This document shows positions 8,530 to 17,528 of a DNA stretch of 18,247 nt, piece after piece. Each line of letters begins with the position of its first letter. Position 1 is the stretch's first letter. The stretch lies in contig CAZKDV010000046.1 in NCBI GenBank assembly GCA_964551645.1, forward strand, positions 1 through 18,247, given 5' to 3'. Both the position numbers and the translations under genes were made by a program. The stretch is from CAZKDV01 sp964551645. GTDB lineage: Bacteria; Bacteroidota; Bacteroidia; Bacteroidales; DTU049. The notes under the pieces were generated by a model. That model saw only the letters and a program-made list of their open reading frames with translations, was not told the origin of the DNA and made no database searches.

Positions 8530-9807
8530 TTAGTTGCCAAAATCATCAAAAGCAATATTTTCAGGCGGAACGCCCATAGAATCAAGCATTTTCATACATG
8601 CATCCATCATAGGACCAGGACCACACAAATAATATTCAATTTCTTCTGGTTCGGGATGGTTTTTTAAATAATTTTCTAAAATAACTTGATGAATAAAACC
8701 TTTATATCCTGTCCATTTATCTTCTTCTTTTGGTTCAGATAATGCTATGTTAAATTTAAAATTATCAAATTGATTTTCAATTTGAGTAAAGTCATCTACA
8801 TAAAACAATTCTCTTTTTGAACGCCCACCATACCAAAATGTGGTTTTTCTATTTGTTTTTTTAGTATGAAACAAGTCGAAAATATGCGAACGCATTGGTG
8901 CCATACCTGCACCACCACCAATAAACATCATTTCTTTTTCCGTTGGCTTAATAAAAAATTCACCATAAGGACCTGAAATAATTATTTTATCGCCAGGTTT
9001 TTTTGAAAAAACATAAGATGAGCACACACCGGGATTAACTTTTTCAAAAGACTTTGTTTTATTATCCCATGGCGGTGTAGCAATTCTAATATTTAGCATA
9101 ATTATATTTCCTTCAGCGGGATGACTAGCCATTGAGTATGCTCTGTATAATGGTTCATTGTTTTTCATTTTCAAATTCCACATTTTATATTTATCCCACT
9201 CGTCTCTAAACTCTTCTTCTACAAATATATCTTTACCATAGTTTATTTCGCACTCAGGCACATCAATTTGAATATATCCTCCCGAACGAAAATCAAGCCA
9301 CTCATTATCAGGCAGCTTAACTACAAACTCTTTAATAAATGTAGCGACATTTCTATTGGACAACACTTCACATTCCCACTTTTTAATATGAAAAACTTCA
9401 TCAGGAACTGTAATCTTCATATCTCCTCTGACCTTAACTTGACAACCTAAACGCCAATTCTGTTGTTGTTCTTTGCGAGTGAAATGTATTGTTTCTGTTG
9501 GCAATATATCTCCACCACCCTCTTCAACTTGAACTTTACACATGGCACAAGTGCCACCACCACCACAAGCTGAAGGCAAAAATATATCATTTGCTGATAA
9601 AGTTGACAATACTGTACTTCCAGGTTCAACTTCAATATCATTATCCTTATTGATTGTGATTTTAACTTTTCCTTGAGGAGTTAATTTTTTTCTTGCATAC
9701 AGCAATATAGCAACAAGAATCAATGTAACAATTAAAAACACTACAATGCTTGCAATTATTACTGGAGCATCAATAGCTAATATGTATAAATTATTAATTG
9801 TAGTCAT
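8530..9807 (-). CDS. nqrF: Na+-translocating NADH:quinone oxidoreductase subunit F
   Basis: NqrF is the NADH-oxidising entry subunit of the sodium pump: it takes electrons from NADH to FAD and then to a 2Fe-2S cluster. The 425-residue protein has one N-terminal membrane helix (about 14-38). A ferredoxin domain follows with cluster ligands C81, C87, C90 and C122 (ACGGGGTCAMC and GC). The reductase module has the FAD motif RAYSMA at 222-227, the NAD-binding GGGAGMAP at 297-304 and CGPGPMM at 395-401. Length and motif order match the family. It is the last gene of the nqrABCDEF operon, 12 bases after nqrE. The ATG at 9807 gives the expected start just before the membrane anchor. Confidence 0.97.
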   Translation of the reverse strand: MTTINNLYILAIDAPVIIASIVVFLIVTLILVAILLYARKKLTPQGKVKITINKDNDIEVEPGSTVLSTLSANDIFLPSACGGGGTCAMCKVQVEEGGGDILPTETIHFTRKEQQQNWRLGCQVKVRGDMKITVPDEVFHIKKWECEVLSNRNVATFIKEFVVKLPDNEWLDFRSGGYIQIDVPECEINYGKDIFVEEEFRDEWDKYKMWNLKMKNNEPLYRAYSMASHPAEGNIIMLNIRIATPPWDNKTKSFEKVNPGVCSSYVFSKKPGDKIIISGPYGEFFIKPTEKEMMFIGGGAGMAPMRSHIFDLFHTKKTNRKTTFWYGGRSKRELFYVDDFTQIENQFDNFKFNIALSEPKEEDKWTGYKGFIHQVILENYLKNHPEPEEIEYYLCGPGPMMDACMKMLDSMGVPPENIAFDDFGN

Positions 9808-9819
9808 AGCATTAAAAAC

Positions 9820-10437
9820 TTAGATTTTAATTCCCATAAAACTCATAAAGGCAATGCCCATCAGCCCTGTAATAATAAATGTAATTCCAACTCCTTTCAA
9901 AGGTGCAGGAATATTGGAATATTTTATTCTTTCACGAATTGCTGCAATTCCGACTATAGCAAGCCACCAACCAATGCCAGAACCGAGTGCAAACGATACA
10001 GTTTCTCCAACATTTGCATATTCTCTTTCTTGCATAAATAAAGAGCCTGCCAAAATAGCACAATTAACTGCAATTAGAGGTAAGAAAATTCCTAAGGCAT
10101 TATATAGTGAAGGGCTAAATTTTTCTATAATCATTTCTAGTAATTGCACAATAGATGCAATTACGGCAATAAACATGATAAAACTTAAAAAACTTAAATC
10201 AATATTTGCAAAAGAATCATGTATCCATACTAAAGCACCTTTTTGAAGGAAATACTTGTTGAGCAAATAATTTACTGGAACAGTTACAACAAGCACAAAA
10301 GCAACAGCTATGCCTAAACCGCTAGAAGTTTTTACTGTTTTTGAAACTGCAATATAAGAACACATGCCTAAGAAATAGGCAAATATCATATTGTCAATGA
10401 AAATTGACTTAATAAAAATGTTAAAATATTCAATCAT
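9820..10437 (-). CDS. nqrE: Na+-translocating NADH:quinone oxidoreductase subunit E
   Basis: NqrE is one of the two paralogous, inverted-topology membrane subunits (NqrD/NqrE) that shape the ion path of the Na+ pump. The 205-residue protein is almost wholly hydrophobic, with about six membrane segments. C26 (FLGMCSYIA) and C126 (LIAVNCAILAG) sit in the two half-channel helices, at the positions known in the family to help ligate the intramembrane iron centre with NqrD. The C-terminal half has the conserved ALGSGIGWWLAIVGIAAIRE. The gene begins 14 bases after nqrD and ends 12 bases before nqrF, so it is internal to the operon. RnfA is the nearest alternative family, but the neighbours decide for Nqr. 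Confidence 0.97.
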   Translation of the reverse strand: MIEYFNIFIKSIFIDNMIFAYFLGMCSYIAVSKTVKTSSGLGIAVAFVLVVTVPVNYLLNKYFLQKGALVWIHDSFANIDLSFLSFIMFIAVIASIVQLLEMIIEKFSPSLYNALGIFLPLIAVNCAILAGSLFMQEREYANVGETVSFALGSGIGWWLAIVGIAAIRERIKYSNIPAPLKGVGITFIITGLMGIAFMSFMGIKI

Positions 10438-10451
10438 ATCGGTACTTATAT

Positions 10452-11108
10452 TTAATTTTTATCAATTAAATCCTTATTTCTACTTCTTTGTATCCAAATG
10501 ATAGTTCCTACAAGAAATAGTGCCATTGGCGGAAGCAACATCATTCCATTATTGGCATATCCATTATTGTATGCAAAAGACGGAATAATAGGGTAGTCCC
10601 ATATTGTGCCTGCTCCTAATAGTTCTCTCACAAATGCTACCATAACCAAAATAATCCCATAACCCAATCCGTTGCCAATTCCATCAAGAAATGACTGCCA
10701 TGGTTTATTGCTCATAGCAAAAGCCTCAAGTCGTCCCATCAAAATACAATTGGTGATAATCAAACCAACAAATATTGATAATTGCTTGCTTATTTCAAAC
10801 AGATAAGCTTTTAAAATTTGATCAACAATAATTACCATAAAGGCAATTATTACTAATTGAGCAATGATTCTAATTCTTGGCGGGATTATTTTCCGCATTA
10901 AAGATATGATTACATTTGATGCTGCAAGCACAAATAAAACAGATAGCGACATAACCACAGCTGGTTGCAACTTAACAGTAACAGCCAAAGCCGAACAAAT
11001 TCCTAAAATTTGAATTGTTATAGGATTGTTTTTATTTAAAGGTTCAGTAAGCAATCTAATATTTCGTACTGAAAATAATGGCTCCTTCTTTTTTTCTTTA
11101 TTTTCCAT
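10452..11108 (-). CDS. nqrD: Na+-translocating NADH:quinone oxidoreductase subunit D
   Basis: NqrD is the membrane partner of NqrE in the sodium pump. The 218-residue protein starts with a charged cytoplasmic stretch (MENKEKKKEP) and then has about six membrane helices. C38 (ILGICSALAV) and C121 (TNCILMGRLEAFA) match the family cysteines that, with those of NqrE, bind the intramembrane iron centre. GNGLGYGIILVMVAFVRELLG is also characteristic. Its first 11 bases overlap the end of nqrC, which suggests coupled translation. Homology to RnfE exists, but the gene order identifies NqrD. Confidence 0.97.
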   Translation of the reverse strand: MENKEKKKEPLFSVRNIRLLTEPLNKNNPITIQILGICSALAVTVKLQPAVVMSLSVLFVLAASNVIISLMRKIIPPRIRIIAQLVIIAFMVIIVDQILKAYLFEISKQLSIFVGLIITNCILMGRLEAFAMSNKPWQSFLDGIGNGLGYGIILVMVAFVRELLGAGTIWDYPIIPSFAYNNGYANNGMMLLPPMALFLVGTIIWIQRSRNKDLIDKN

Positions 11109-11850
11109 TGTTTCTTAATTTTTCGAAATAAGGTAAATAATAATGTAATATGTTTTTAAGCATTTCAGATGTACCGTCTGAAGTAATTGTACCACCAGAA
11201 ATAGCATCTACTCCGTGAATTTCGGGTATGTCTTTATTATTGGCAATTCCACCCTTTGCTAATTTAATTGAAACAAATTCGTTTTTTGAATTAAAAATCT
11301 GTTTATCAATAAACTTTTTTTGATAATCCTCATTTGATATTTCTGCACCTAAACCAGGCGTTTCACCTTTATGTCCAAGAGAAATACCAGCCACGGTATT
11401 CAAATCTTCTTTCAATGCAATTGTTCCCCATATAGGTCCCCACAATCCACGACCCAACATCGGAATTGCGTAAACTAGTTTTTCATCTTTTTTAATAATA
11501 AATAGTGGTAATAGCCCATCTCCTGTATTCTCAATGCTTTCTAATTGTTCTTTAAGATTAATATCAAAAGCTCTTACTTCTCCAAAATTAAACTCTCCAT
11601 TTTCATACGATGCTACTTCTTCGCCTTTAACATTAATTGCAAGTTCTTTTACAACATACTGAGAATAAGCATTTGGAACATCTTTTGTTTTAGGAAAAAT
11701 TTGTGCCGAACTAAGTATTCCTTTCATATTTTCAACATCTAAATTTGCTTGCTGAAGTGGCTGAAGCATTGTTGAAGCTAATGACAAAAATAAAGCAACA
11801 ATAAATACCATTACCGATGCAAAAATGAAAATATATCTGTTACTAAACAT
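11098..11850 (-). CDS. nqrC: Na+-translocating NADH:quinone oxidoreductase subunit C
   Basis: NqrC carries a covalent FMN and passes electrons across the membrane to NqrB. The 250-residue protein has one N-terminal membrane helix (about 6-28) and a periplasmic FMN-binding domain. The flavinylation site is VDAISGGTITS, with T221 as the expected FMN-phosphate acceptor. The usual third residue of the SGAT motif is Gly here, a conservative change. Upstream, MLGRGLWGPIWGTIAL and HKGETPGLGAEI are conserved family segments. FMN attachment needs an ApbE-type flavin transferase, which is not in the window. The gene lies 15 bases after nqrB and overlaps nqrD by 11 bases. Confidence 0.97.
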   Translation of the reverse strand: MFSNRYIFIFASVMVFIVALFLSLASTMLQPLQQANLDVENMKGILSSAQIFPKTKDVPNAYSQYVVKELAINVKGEEVASYENGEFNFGEVRAFDINLKEQLESIENTGDGLLPLFIIKKDEKLVYAIPMLGRGLWGPIWGTIALKEDLNTVAGISLGHKGETPGLGAEISNEDYQKKFIDKQIFNSKNEFVSIKLAKGGIANNKDIPEIHGVDAISGGTITSDGTSEMLKNILHYYLPYFEKLRNNGK

Positions 11851-11865
11851 AACTTACTGTTTTTT

Positions 11866-13059
11866 TTAATTAACTAAACTGTGTGATTTCAATTTGCTTG
11901 CTTTTTTTATTCGAGAAGATATATGAGCTTCAATAACATAATGATCTATTAGTGGAGACATTACATTCATAAATAATATAGCTAACATCATTCCTTCGGG
12001 ATAAGCCGGATTTACAACCCGTATCAATACAGCAAAAACTCCAATTAAAAAGCCATAAATATATTTACCTTTAGCAGTTTGAGCAGCACTAACCGGATCA
12101 GTAGCCATATATACAGCTCCAAATGCAAAACCTCCCATAATTAAATGATAATAAGCAGGAAGATTCATAAAATCATTTAAACCAGCCATGTTAAAAATCC
12201 AACCCATAAAAAGTCCGCCCGCCACTACAGAGAACATTATTCGCAAGCTACCAATACCAGTAAAAATCAAAATAACGGCTCCTATCAGTATAGCCAAAGT
12301 TGAAGTTTCTCCAATAGAACCTGGAATAAATCCTAAAAACATATCCATTACTGAAGGTAAATTTGAAGTTTCACTTGCTGCTGATAAAGCCAAAGGTGTG
12401 GCACCCGAAACAGCATCGGACTTATCAACTATCCATACACTATCTCCTGACATGCGCTGTGGATATGCAAAAAACAAAAATGCACGAGTTAATAAAGCCG
12501 GATTCATAATGTTCATCCCTGTTCCTCCAAAAACTTCTTTGCCAAATATTACTGCAAAAATTGTAGCAACAGCAACCATCCAAAGTGGAATATCAGGAGG
12601 AAGAACCAAAGGAATAAGCATACCGCTAACTAAAAAACCTTCATTGATTGAGTGTCCTCTAAGTTGTGCAAATGTAAATTCAATAGCAAGACCAGAAACA
12701 TAAGAAACAATAATAATTGGCAGAACCTTCAAAAATCCAAACCAAAATATTGTAAAAAAACCAATTGACGGAATAAGTTCACTCCATGTCATTCCTAAAT
12801 TTTCAGTTTGAGCCAAATAATGTTGAACTCCAACATTAAATATCCCAAACAAAAGAGCTGGCATCAAAGCAACTAAAACCATAGACATTGTTCGTTTTAA
12901 ATCAATGCTATCTCTAATATGAGCCCCTTGCTTAGTTGTATGGTTAGGTACAAATAAAAAGGTTTCAAAACCGTCAAAAACGCTATTAAAAAAGTGAAAT
13001 TTACCACCTTTCTGAAAATTAGGTTTTAAAACATCTAAAAGTTTTCTTAATGGCTTCAT
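11866..13059 (-). CDS. nqrB: Na+-translocating NADH:quinone oxidoreductase subunit B
   Basis: NqrB is the large membrane subunit that holds a covalent FMN and riboflavin and couples quinone reduction to Na+ export. The 397-residue protein starts with a cytoplasmic stretch of about 55 residues, followed by multiple membrane helices. DAVSGATPLALSAA contains the expected FMN acceptor T221, in the same SGAT context as other NqrB proteins. Further family segments are GKEVFGGTGMNIMNPALL (about 173-190), MATDPVSAAQT near the C-terminus and NPAYPEGMMLAILFMN. Length agrees with the family (about 385-415). It lies 25 bases after nqrA and 15 before nqrC. RnfD is the related but distinct alternative. Confidence 0.97.
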   Translation of the reverse strand: MKPLRKLLDVLKPNFQKGGKFHFFNSVFDGFETFLFVPNHTTKQGAHIRDSIDLKRTMSMVLVALMPALLFGIFNVGVQHYLAQTENLGMTWSELIPSIGFFTIFWFGFLKVLPIIIVSYVSGLAIEFTFAQLRGHSINEGFLVSGMLIPLVLPPDIPLWMVAVATIFAVIFGKEVFGGTGMNIMNPALLTRAFLFFAYPQRMSGDSVWIVDKSDAVSGATPLALSAASETSNLPSVMDMFLGFIPGSIGETSTLAILIGAVILIFTGIGSLRIMFSVVAGGLFMGWIFNMAGLNDFMNLPAYYHLIMGGFAFGAVYMATDPVSAAQTAKGKYIYGFLIGVFAVLIRVVNPAYPEGMMLAILFMNVMSPLIDHYVIEAHISSRIKKASKLKSHSLVN

Positions 13060-13084
13060 TTGTAAATATTAATAAATAGAAATA

Positions 13085-14437
13085 TTAGCTTAATTCTTTC
13101 AACATAAAATCAATACCCTCTTTTACTATATGTTGAGAGTTTATTTTTGATGTACATATAAATTCGCATAGAGCAAAATCCTCTTCTACTACTTCATAAA
13201 TACCGAGTCGTTCCATTTTATCTATATCTCTTGTTATAATTGCTTTCAAGAGTTGAACTGGCATTATATGCATTGGAAAAACTTTTTCATATTCTCCTGT
13301 CATAACAAAAGCTCTTTCCTCTCCATGTTTGTTTGTATCTAAGCTATAATGTTTTTTAGGACATAACCATGAGAAAAAAGTTCTTGAAACGCTAAACTTT
13401 TTAAATCCGGGCATAGCCCAACCCAAAAACTCATAATAATCTCCTTCGGGAATAGCAGTTAGCATAGTGTCATACATTCTCAAAAAGCCATACTTCCCGA
13501 TGTTTTTACCAGTTAATACATTTCCTGATATAATACGGGCATTTTCTTGTTTTAAGTTATTTTTTATGAGGTCAGCAACGCATGCTCCTGCAATAGTTTC
13601 AATATATGAAGGTTTGATTAGTTCCGAACCTGTATTGGCAATTATTCGCTTCAAATTTAATTTTCCTTCGACAAAAAGATAAGCGATATTAACAACATCT
13701 TGTGGATACAGATACCAAACTACATCATCTTTTGTAAGTGGACAAATATGATGAATCTGAACTCCTATATTTCCTGAAGGATGCGGACCTGTAAACTGAT
13801 TTATTTGTACACCTGATATATGCAAAAATAATTCAGGAATTGAAAAATCAGGATTAACATTTAGATGTATAAGTCCAGAAGTTAATTTTTTCAACACATT
13901 AATACCTTTTTGAAACATTTCAGCCGAATGATGCTTCATCACAAAATTAGTGTCAGGAGCAAGTGGTGCAGTATCAAAACCAGAAATAAAGATGGCATCT
14001 GGAACATCTTGCGGATTAGCAATAACACCATAAGGGCGTTGTCTGATAAGCGGCCATAATCCTGATAATAGTAACTTGTCAACTATCATTTGTCTATCAA
14101 GATTTTTATCCTCAATTGCTCCAAAATCTATAGATTCATGCTTTTTATCCGACTCAATCACAATTTGCTCAAGTCTTCGTTTTTCGCCCCTAACAATAGT
14201 TTTGACAAAACCACTCACTGGTGAAGTAAGCAATAAGTTCTCATTATTTTTGTCTTGAATTACGGGACTACCAATTTTCACATAATCACCTTCTTGAACA
14301 AGTAATCGTGGCAATAAAACACGAAAATCAGAAGGTTGAACTGCATATAGATTAGGTTCGTATGTTGATATAACTTGTTCAGCCTTGCCATGCAACTTAA
14401 TATCTAAACCTTTATTTATCTTTATAATTTTACCCAT
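13085..14437 (-). CDS. nqrA: Na+-translocating NADH:quinone oxidoreductase subunit A
   Basis: NqrA is the cytoplasmic subunit of the pump, associated with NqrB and implicated in ubiquinone binding; it has no membrane helix. From the ATG at 14437 the protein has 450 residues, the normal family length, and begins MGKIIKINKGLDIKL. A TTG three codons upstream (14446) could also open the frame but gives no added conserved sequence. Recognisable segments are VLLPRLLVQEGDYVKIGSPV, TGPHPSGNIGVQIHHI, NVLTGKNIGKYGFLR, GEERAFVMTGEYEKVFPM and the end VVEEDFALCEFICTSK. It is the first gene of the operon, preceded by a putative promoter at 14472-14502, so the whole nqr block can be transcribed from here. 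Confidence 0.96.
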   Translation of the reverse strand: MGKIIKINKGLDIKLHGKAEQVISTYEPNLYAVQPSDFRVLLPRLLVQEGDYVKIGSPVIQDKNNENLLLTSPVSGFVKTIVRGEKRRLEQIVIESDKKHESIDFGAIEDKNLDRQMIVDKLLLSGLWPLIRQRPYGVIANPQDVPDAIFISGFDTAPLAPDTNFVMKHHSAEMFQKGINVLKKLTSGLIHLNVNPDFSIPELFLHISGVQINQFTGPHPSGNIGVQIHHICPLTKDDVVWYLYPQDVVNIAYLFVEGKLNLKRIIANTGSELIKPSYIETIAGACVADLIKNNLKQENARIISGNVLTGKNIGKYGFLRMYDTMLTAIPEGDYYEFLGWAMPGFKKFSVSRTFFSWLCPKKHYSLDTNKHGEERAFVMTGEYEKVFPMHIMPVQLLKAIITRDIDKMERLGIYEVVEEDFALCEFICTSKINSQHIVKEGIDFMLKELS

Positions 14438-14471
14438 AAATTGCAACTTCTATTGAGTTATTAATTTTCTG

Positions 14472-14502
14472 CAAAATTAAATACATTTAAGCATATAATC
14501 AA
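14472..14502 (-). promoter_or_regulatory. Putative promoter of the nqr operon
   Basis: Read on the minus strand, TAATTTTG (14479-14472) is an exact match to the Bacteroidota -7 box TAnnTTTG. TTG (14502-14500) lies 20 bases upstream, as expected for the -33 element. The nqrA ATG at 14437 then follows a leader of about 30 bases. The element sits in the only non-coding stretch between the peptidase gene and nqrA (14438-14537). Both elements match, but the region is very AT-rich. Confidence 0.6.
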
Positions 14503-14537
14503 ATATTTTCCCAATTATGTATTCAAATATATAATTA

Positions 14538-17504
14538 CTAATATCCAAATATATTTTTGAGTTTTAAAACCTTAACTTTTCCGTACTTTTTTAATTGTTT
14601 TGGAGTTAGGTCTTTCTTGTTTCCCAAAACCAAAATAATTGAGTTTTTACCTTTTATATTTTCTTCTTGAAAGCGTTTAAGGTCTTCAAACTTATAATTT
14701 TGTACTTGTTCAAAAATACTTTTTCTAATATCTTCTTTCAATCCAAGATCTTTTGCGCTTTCATAAGTAAACAAAATATTTTTACCTGTTATTCTTTCTG
14801 TTCTAACATTCTGAACAACTGCTTCTTTTGCTATTTCAAATGCTTGTGTTGATTCAGGAAAATGATTTGTCAAGTCATTAAATCCAATGATTGCTTCATC
14901 AACTTTATCATATTGCGTTGCAATGTATGAAATATTATAGTAACTTCTATCTTTTTTTGCAGGTTCTTGATATATCGAGCCGGCAGCATAGGCTAATCCT
15001 CTTGCTTCTCTCATCTCTTGAAAAACAATTGAATTCATATTCATTCCAAAATATTCATTATATAATCTAATAACTGGAGTCATGCTTTTTTGGTAAACTG
15101 CATCTCCTTTTGAAATAAGCAATATCATAGATTGTGGTGTATCAAAATCAACATAATATACTTTATTTTTACTAGTTGATTGTTCAACAAATTCAATTTT
15201 AGGTGGATAATCCTTAAATTGTGTCGGAATGTTATGATAGGTTTCTAATATGTTTTTCAGTTCCGTACTTTCAGTACTTCCATAAAACATCACTCTATGC
15301 TGATATGATGCTAAGGATTTAATAATATCAACCATTTGAATTGAAGTTAATTTTTTCAATTGCTTTTCAGTAAGTTTATAAGTTGAAGGATTATTTTTGC
15401 CGTAAATACCATAAATTACCAAATTTGAAAAAATATGTTGTGCATTTTTCTTTGCATCTATTCGTTTTTTCAAAATATCATTAATATAATTAGTCCATGC
15501 TTCTTCTTCTGGTATAGCATCGGCTAGCAAATGTTCAAATAGCTTTATTCCTGCCTCTAAATTTGAACTTAAACCTGAAAGACTGACATATACTTGTTCT
15601 AAAGATCCGTGAACTTTAAATGAGCAACCAATTTTGTAAAACTCTTGTTTCAATTCTTGAGGCGAATACTTTGAAGTTCCTAAATATTCTAAATATTCTA
15701 AAGCAAGTTGGAGTTGTTTATTATTTTGAGTTCCCATATCAAATACATAATATAATTGAAATGTTTCATTATTAGTATTTTGCACATAATATACGGGTAC
15801 ACCATTAACAGAAAAACGAGAAATATCTTCATCAAAATTTAAAAATACTGGTTCAATCTCATCATTTTGCATAGCTTTAATTTTTCCAAGAAATTCAGAC
15901 TCCTCGTCTCTATTTATATTTATTGGAGTTATTTTATTTTTTGCTATTTTTTGAATACTTTTATCTTTTCCAGTGCGTTTATACACCATTACATAATTAT
16001 CTGTAAAATATTTTTGAGCAAAACTCACGATTTCTTCTTTTGAAATTCTGGACATTCTATCAATTCTTGAAGTATATACTTCCCATGGAACACCTGTAAC
16101 AAAAGCATCAACAAATGAGCTAACTCTGGAACTATTATCTTCGTACATTCTGATTTCTTGCAATCTTAAATCATTGATAATTGCCTCTAAAAGCCATTCT
16201 TCAAACTCTCCTTTTTTAATTTTATCAAGTTGTTGTAATAATAAATCTTTAACATCATCAAGTGTTTGTTCAGCTTTAGGCTTGCCTGCTAATAGCAATA
16301 CCGAATAATCTTCTAATGTCATATTATATGAATATGCTTCAAGAACTTTTTGCTTGTGCATTAAATCTAAATCTATTAGTCCGGCTGTGCCATTATTTAA
16401 TATTTTGCTGATAATAGTCAAGATTAAAGCATCATAGGACAATGCTCCGTTAAATCTGAATGCAATAGAAACAGACTCGGCATCAGGTCCTAATACTTCT
16501 TTAATAATAGGTTTATTGATCGGCTGTGTCGGAACAAATGAAAACTTAGGCACTTCTTTGGTTTCAAAATGTCCAAAATATTTTTCAAGTACTTGAATTG
16601 CTTCTTCGGGATCAAAATCTCCTGACAAACAAATAGCCATATTATTAGGTACATAATAATCATTAAAAAAGCGATTTATATTTGTCATTGATGGATTTTT
16701 CAAATGCTCTTGTGTCCCAATAGTTGTTTGGGTTCCGTACGGATGATTAGGAAATAGACCTTCAAGCAATGCAGTAAAAACTTTACTGTTGTCATTGGTC
16801 ATAGTCATATTTTTTTCTTCATAAATTGTTTCTAGTTCTGTATGAAAAAGCCTCAACACAGGTTTTGTAAATCTATCTGCTTGTATCATTGCCCAACTCT
16901 CAAGTTGGTTTAGCGGAATATCTTCTATATAAACAGTTTGCTCTAATGAAGTATAGGCATTTGTTCCGCTACTCCCTATTAGTTGCATTAATTTATCATA
17001 TTCATTTGGAATAGCATATTTTGAGGCAATAAATGAAACACTATCAATCATAGCATACAATTGGCGTCTTTCTTTCTCGTCTTTTAAAGTTCTGTAAACT
17101 TCAAATAAACTATCAATTTTGGCAATATACTCAGATTCTTCAGCATAATTCATAGTTCCAAAATTGGGAGTTCCTTTAAACATCATGTGTTCAAAATAAT
17201 GAGCAAGTCCGGTAGTTTCAGCCGGATCGTGTTTACTGCCTGCACGCACAGCAATAGCTGTTGAAATTCTGGGTTGATCTTTGTAAACAGTCATATAAAG
17301 TTTCAATCCATTCGGAAATGTATGTATGACAGCATTAAGAGGATCTGTTGATTTTTGCCTATTAGCACGAATTAATGCCTCTTGTGCATGTCCATATTGA
17401 ATTGTTCGTGCTTTCTCTTTATCTACTCGTAGTTGTTGAGAAAATAGTTGATTAGGAAAATAAATTATTGCAATCAACAATAAAGTAAAAAGTGTTTTTT
17501 TCAT
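14538..17504 (-). CDS. Secreted M16 (pitrilysin/insulinase) family zinc peptidase
   Basis: The 988-residue protein has a signal peptide (MKKTLFTLLLIAIIYF, likely cleavage near LFSQ), so it probably works in the periplasm or outer envelope. The inverted zinc motif HYFEH lies at 102-106 (H102, E105, H106). The downstream glutamates E223 and E230 in ELETIYEEKNM are spaced E-x6-E as in the family, with E230 the likely third ligand. An extra helical, charged stretch (about 121-172) separates the two parts of the site. A second, catalytically inactive M16-like half follows, including MREARGLAYAAG at 831-842, the R/Y-containing segment typical of the C-terminal domains. Such proteins degrade oligopeptides or small polypeptides; the substrate here is unknown. 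It starts 24 bases after the dnaX-like gene and may share its transcript. Confidence 0.94.
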   Translation of the reverse strand: MKKTLFTLLLIAIIYFPNQLFSQQLRVDKEKARTIQYGHAQEALIRANRQKSTDPLNAVIHTFPNGLKLYMTVYKDQPRISTAIAVRAGSKHDPAETTGLAHYFEHMMFKGTPNFGTMNYAEESEYIAKIDSLFEVYRTLKDEKERRQLYAMIDSVSFIASKYAIPNEYDKLMQLIGSSGTNAYTSLEQTVYIEDIPLNQLESWAMIQADRFTKPVLRLFHTELETIYEEKNMTMTNDNSKVFTALLEGLFPNHPYGTQTTIGTQEHLKNPSMTNINRFFNDYYVPNNMAICLSGDFDPEEAIQVLEKYFGHFETKEVPKFSFVPTQPINKPIIKEVLGPDAESVSIAFRFNGALSYDALILTIISKILNNGTAGLIDLDLMHKQKVLEAYSYNMTLEDYSVLLLAGKPKAEQTLDDVKDLLLQQLDKIKKGEFEEWLLEAIINDLRLQEIRMYEDNSSRVSSFVDAFVTGVPWEVYTSRIDRMSRISKEEIVSFAQKYFTDNYVMVYKRTGKDKSIQKIAKNKITPININRDEESEFLGKIKAMQNDEIEPVFLNFDEDISRFSVNGVPVYYVQNTNNETFQLYYVFDMGTQNNKQLQLALEYLEYLGTSKYSPQELKQEFYKIGCSFKVHGSLEQVYVSLSGLSSNLEAGIKLFEHLLADAIPEEEAWTNYINDILKKRIDAKKNAQHIFSNLVIYGIYGKNNPSTYKLTEKQLKKLTSIQMVDIIKSLASYQHRVMFYGSTESTELKNILETYHNIPTQFKDYPPKIEFVEQSTSKNKVYYVDFDTPQSMILLISKGDAVYQKSMTPVIRLYNEYFGMNMNSIVFQEMREARGLAYAAGSIYQEPAKKDRSYYNISYIATQYDKVDEAIIGFNDLTNHFPESTQAFEIAKEAVVQNVRTERITGKNILFTYESAKDLGLKEDIRKSIFEQVQNYKFEDLKRFQEENIKGKNSIILVLGNKKDLTPKQLKKYGKVKVLKLKNIFGY

Positions 17505-17528
17505 TTTATTAGTTTTTAATCATTCTTG

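Noticed and set aside
9854..10246. 130-codon open frame on the plus strand
   Set aside because: It is antisense to nqrE, with no recognisable protein features or start signals.
12188..12703. 171-codon open frame on the plus strand
   Set aside because: It lies wholly antisense to nqrB, shows no domain and is rich in Pro, Ile and Lys, as expected from the complement of a membrane protein gene.
14438..14446. TTG start giving nqrA three extra residues
   Set aside because: The ATG at 14437 gives the conserved family N-terminus and normal length; the extra residues add nothing conserved.
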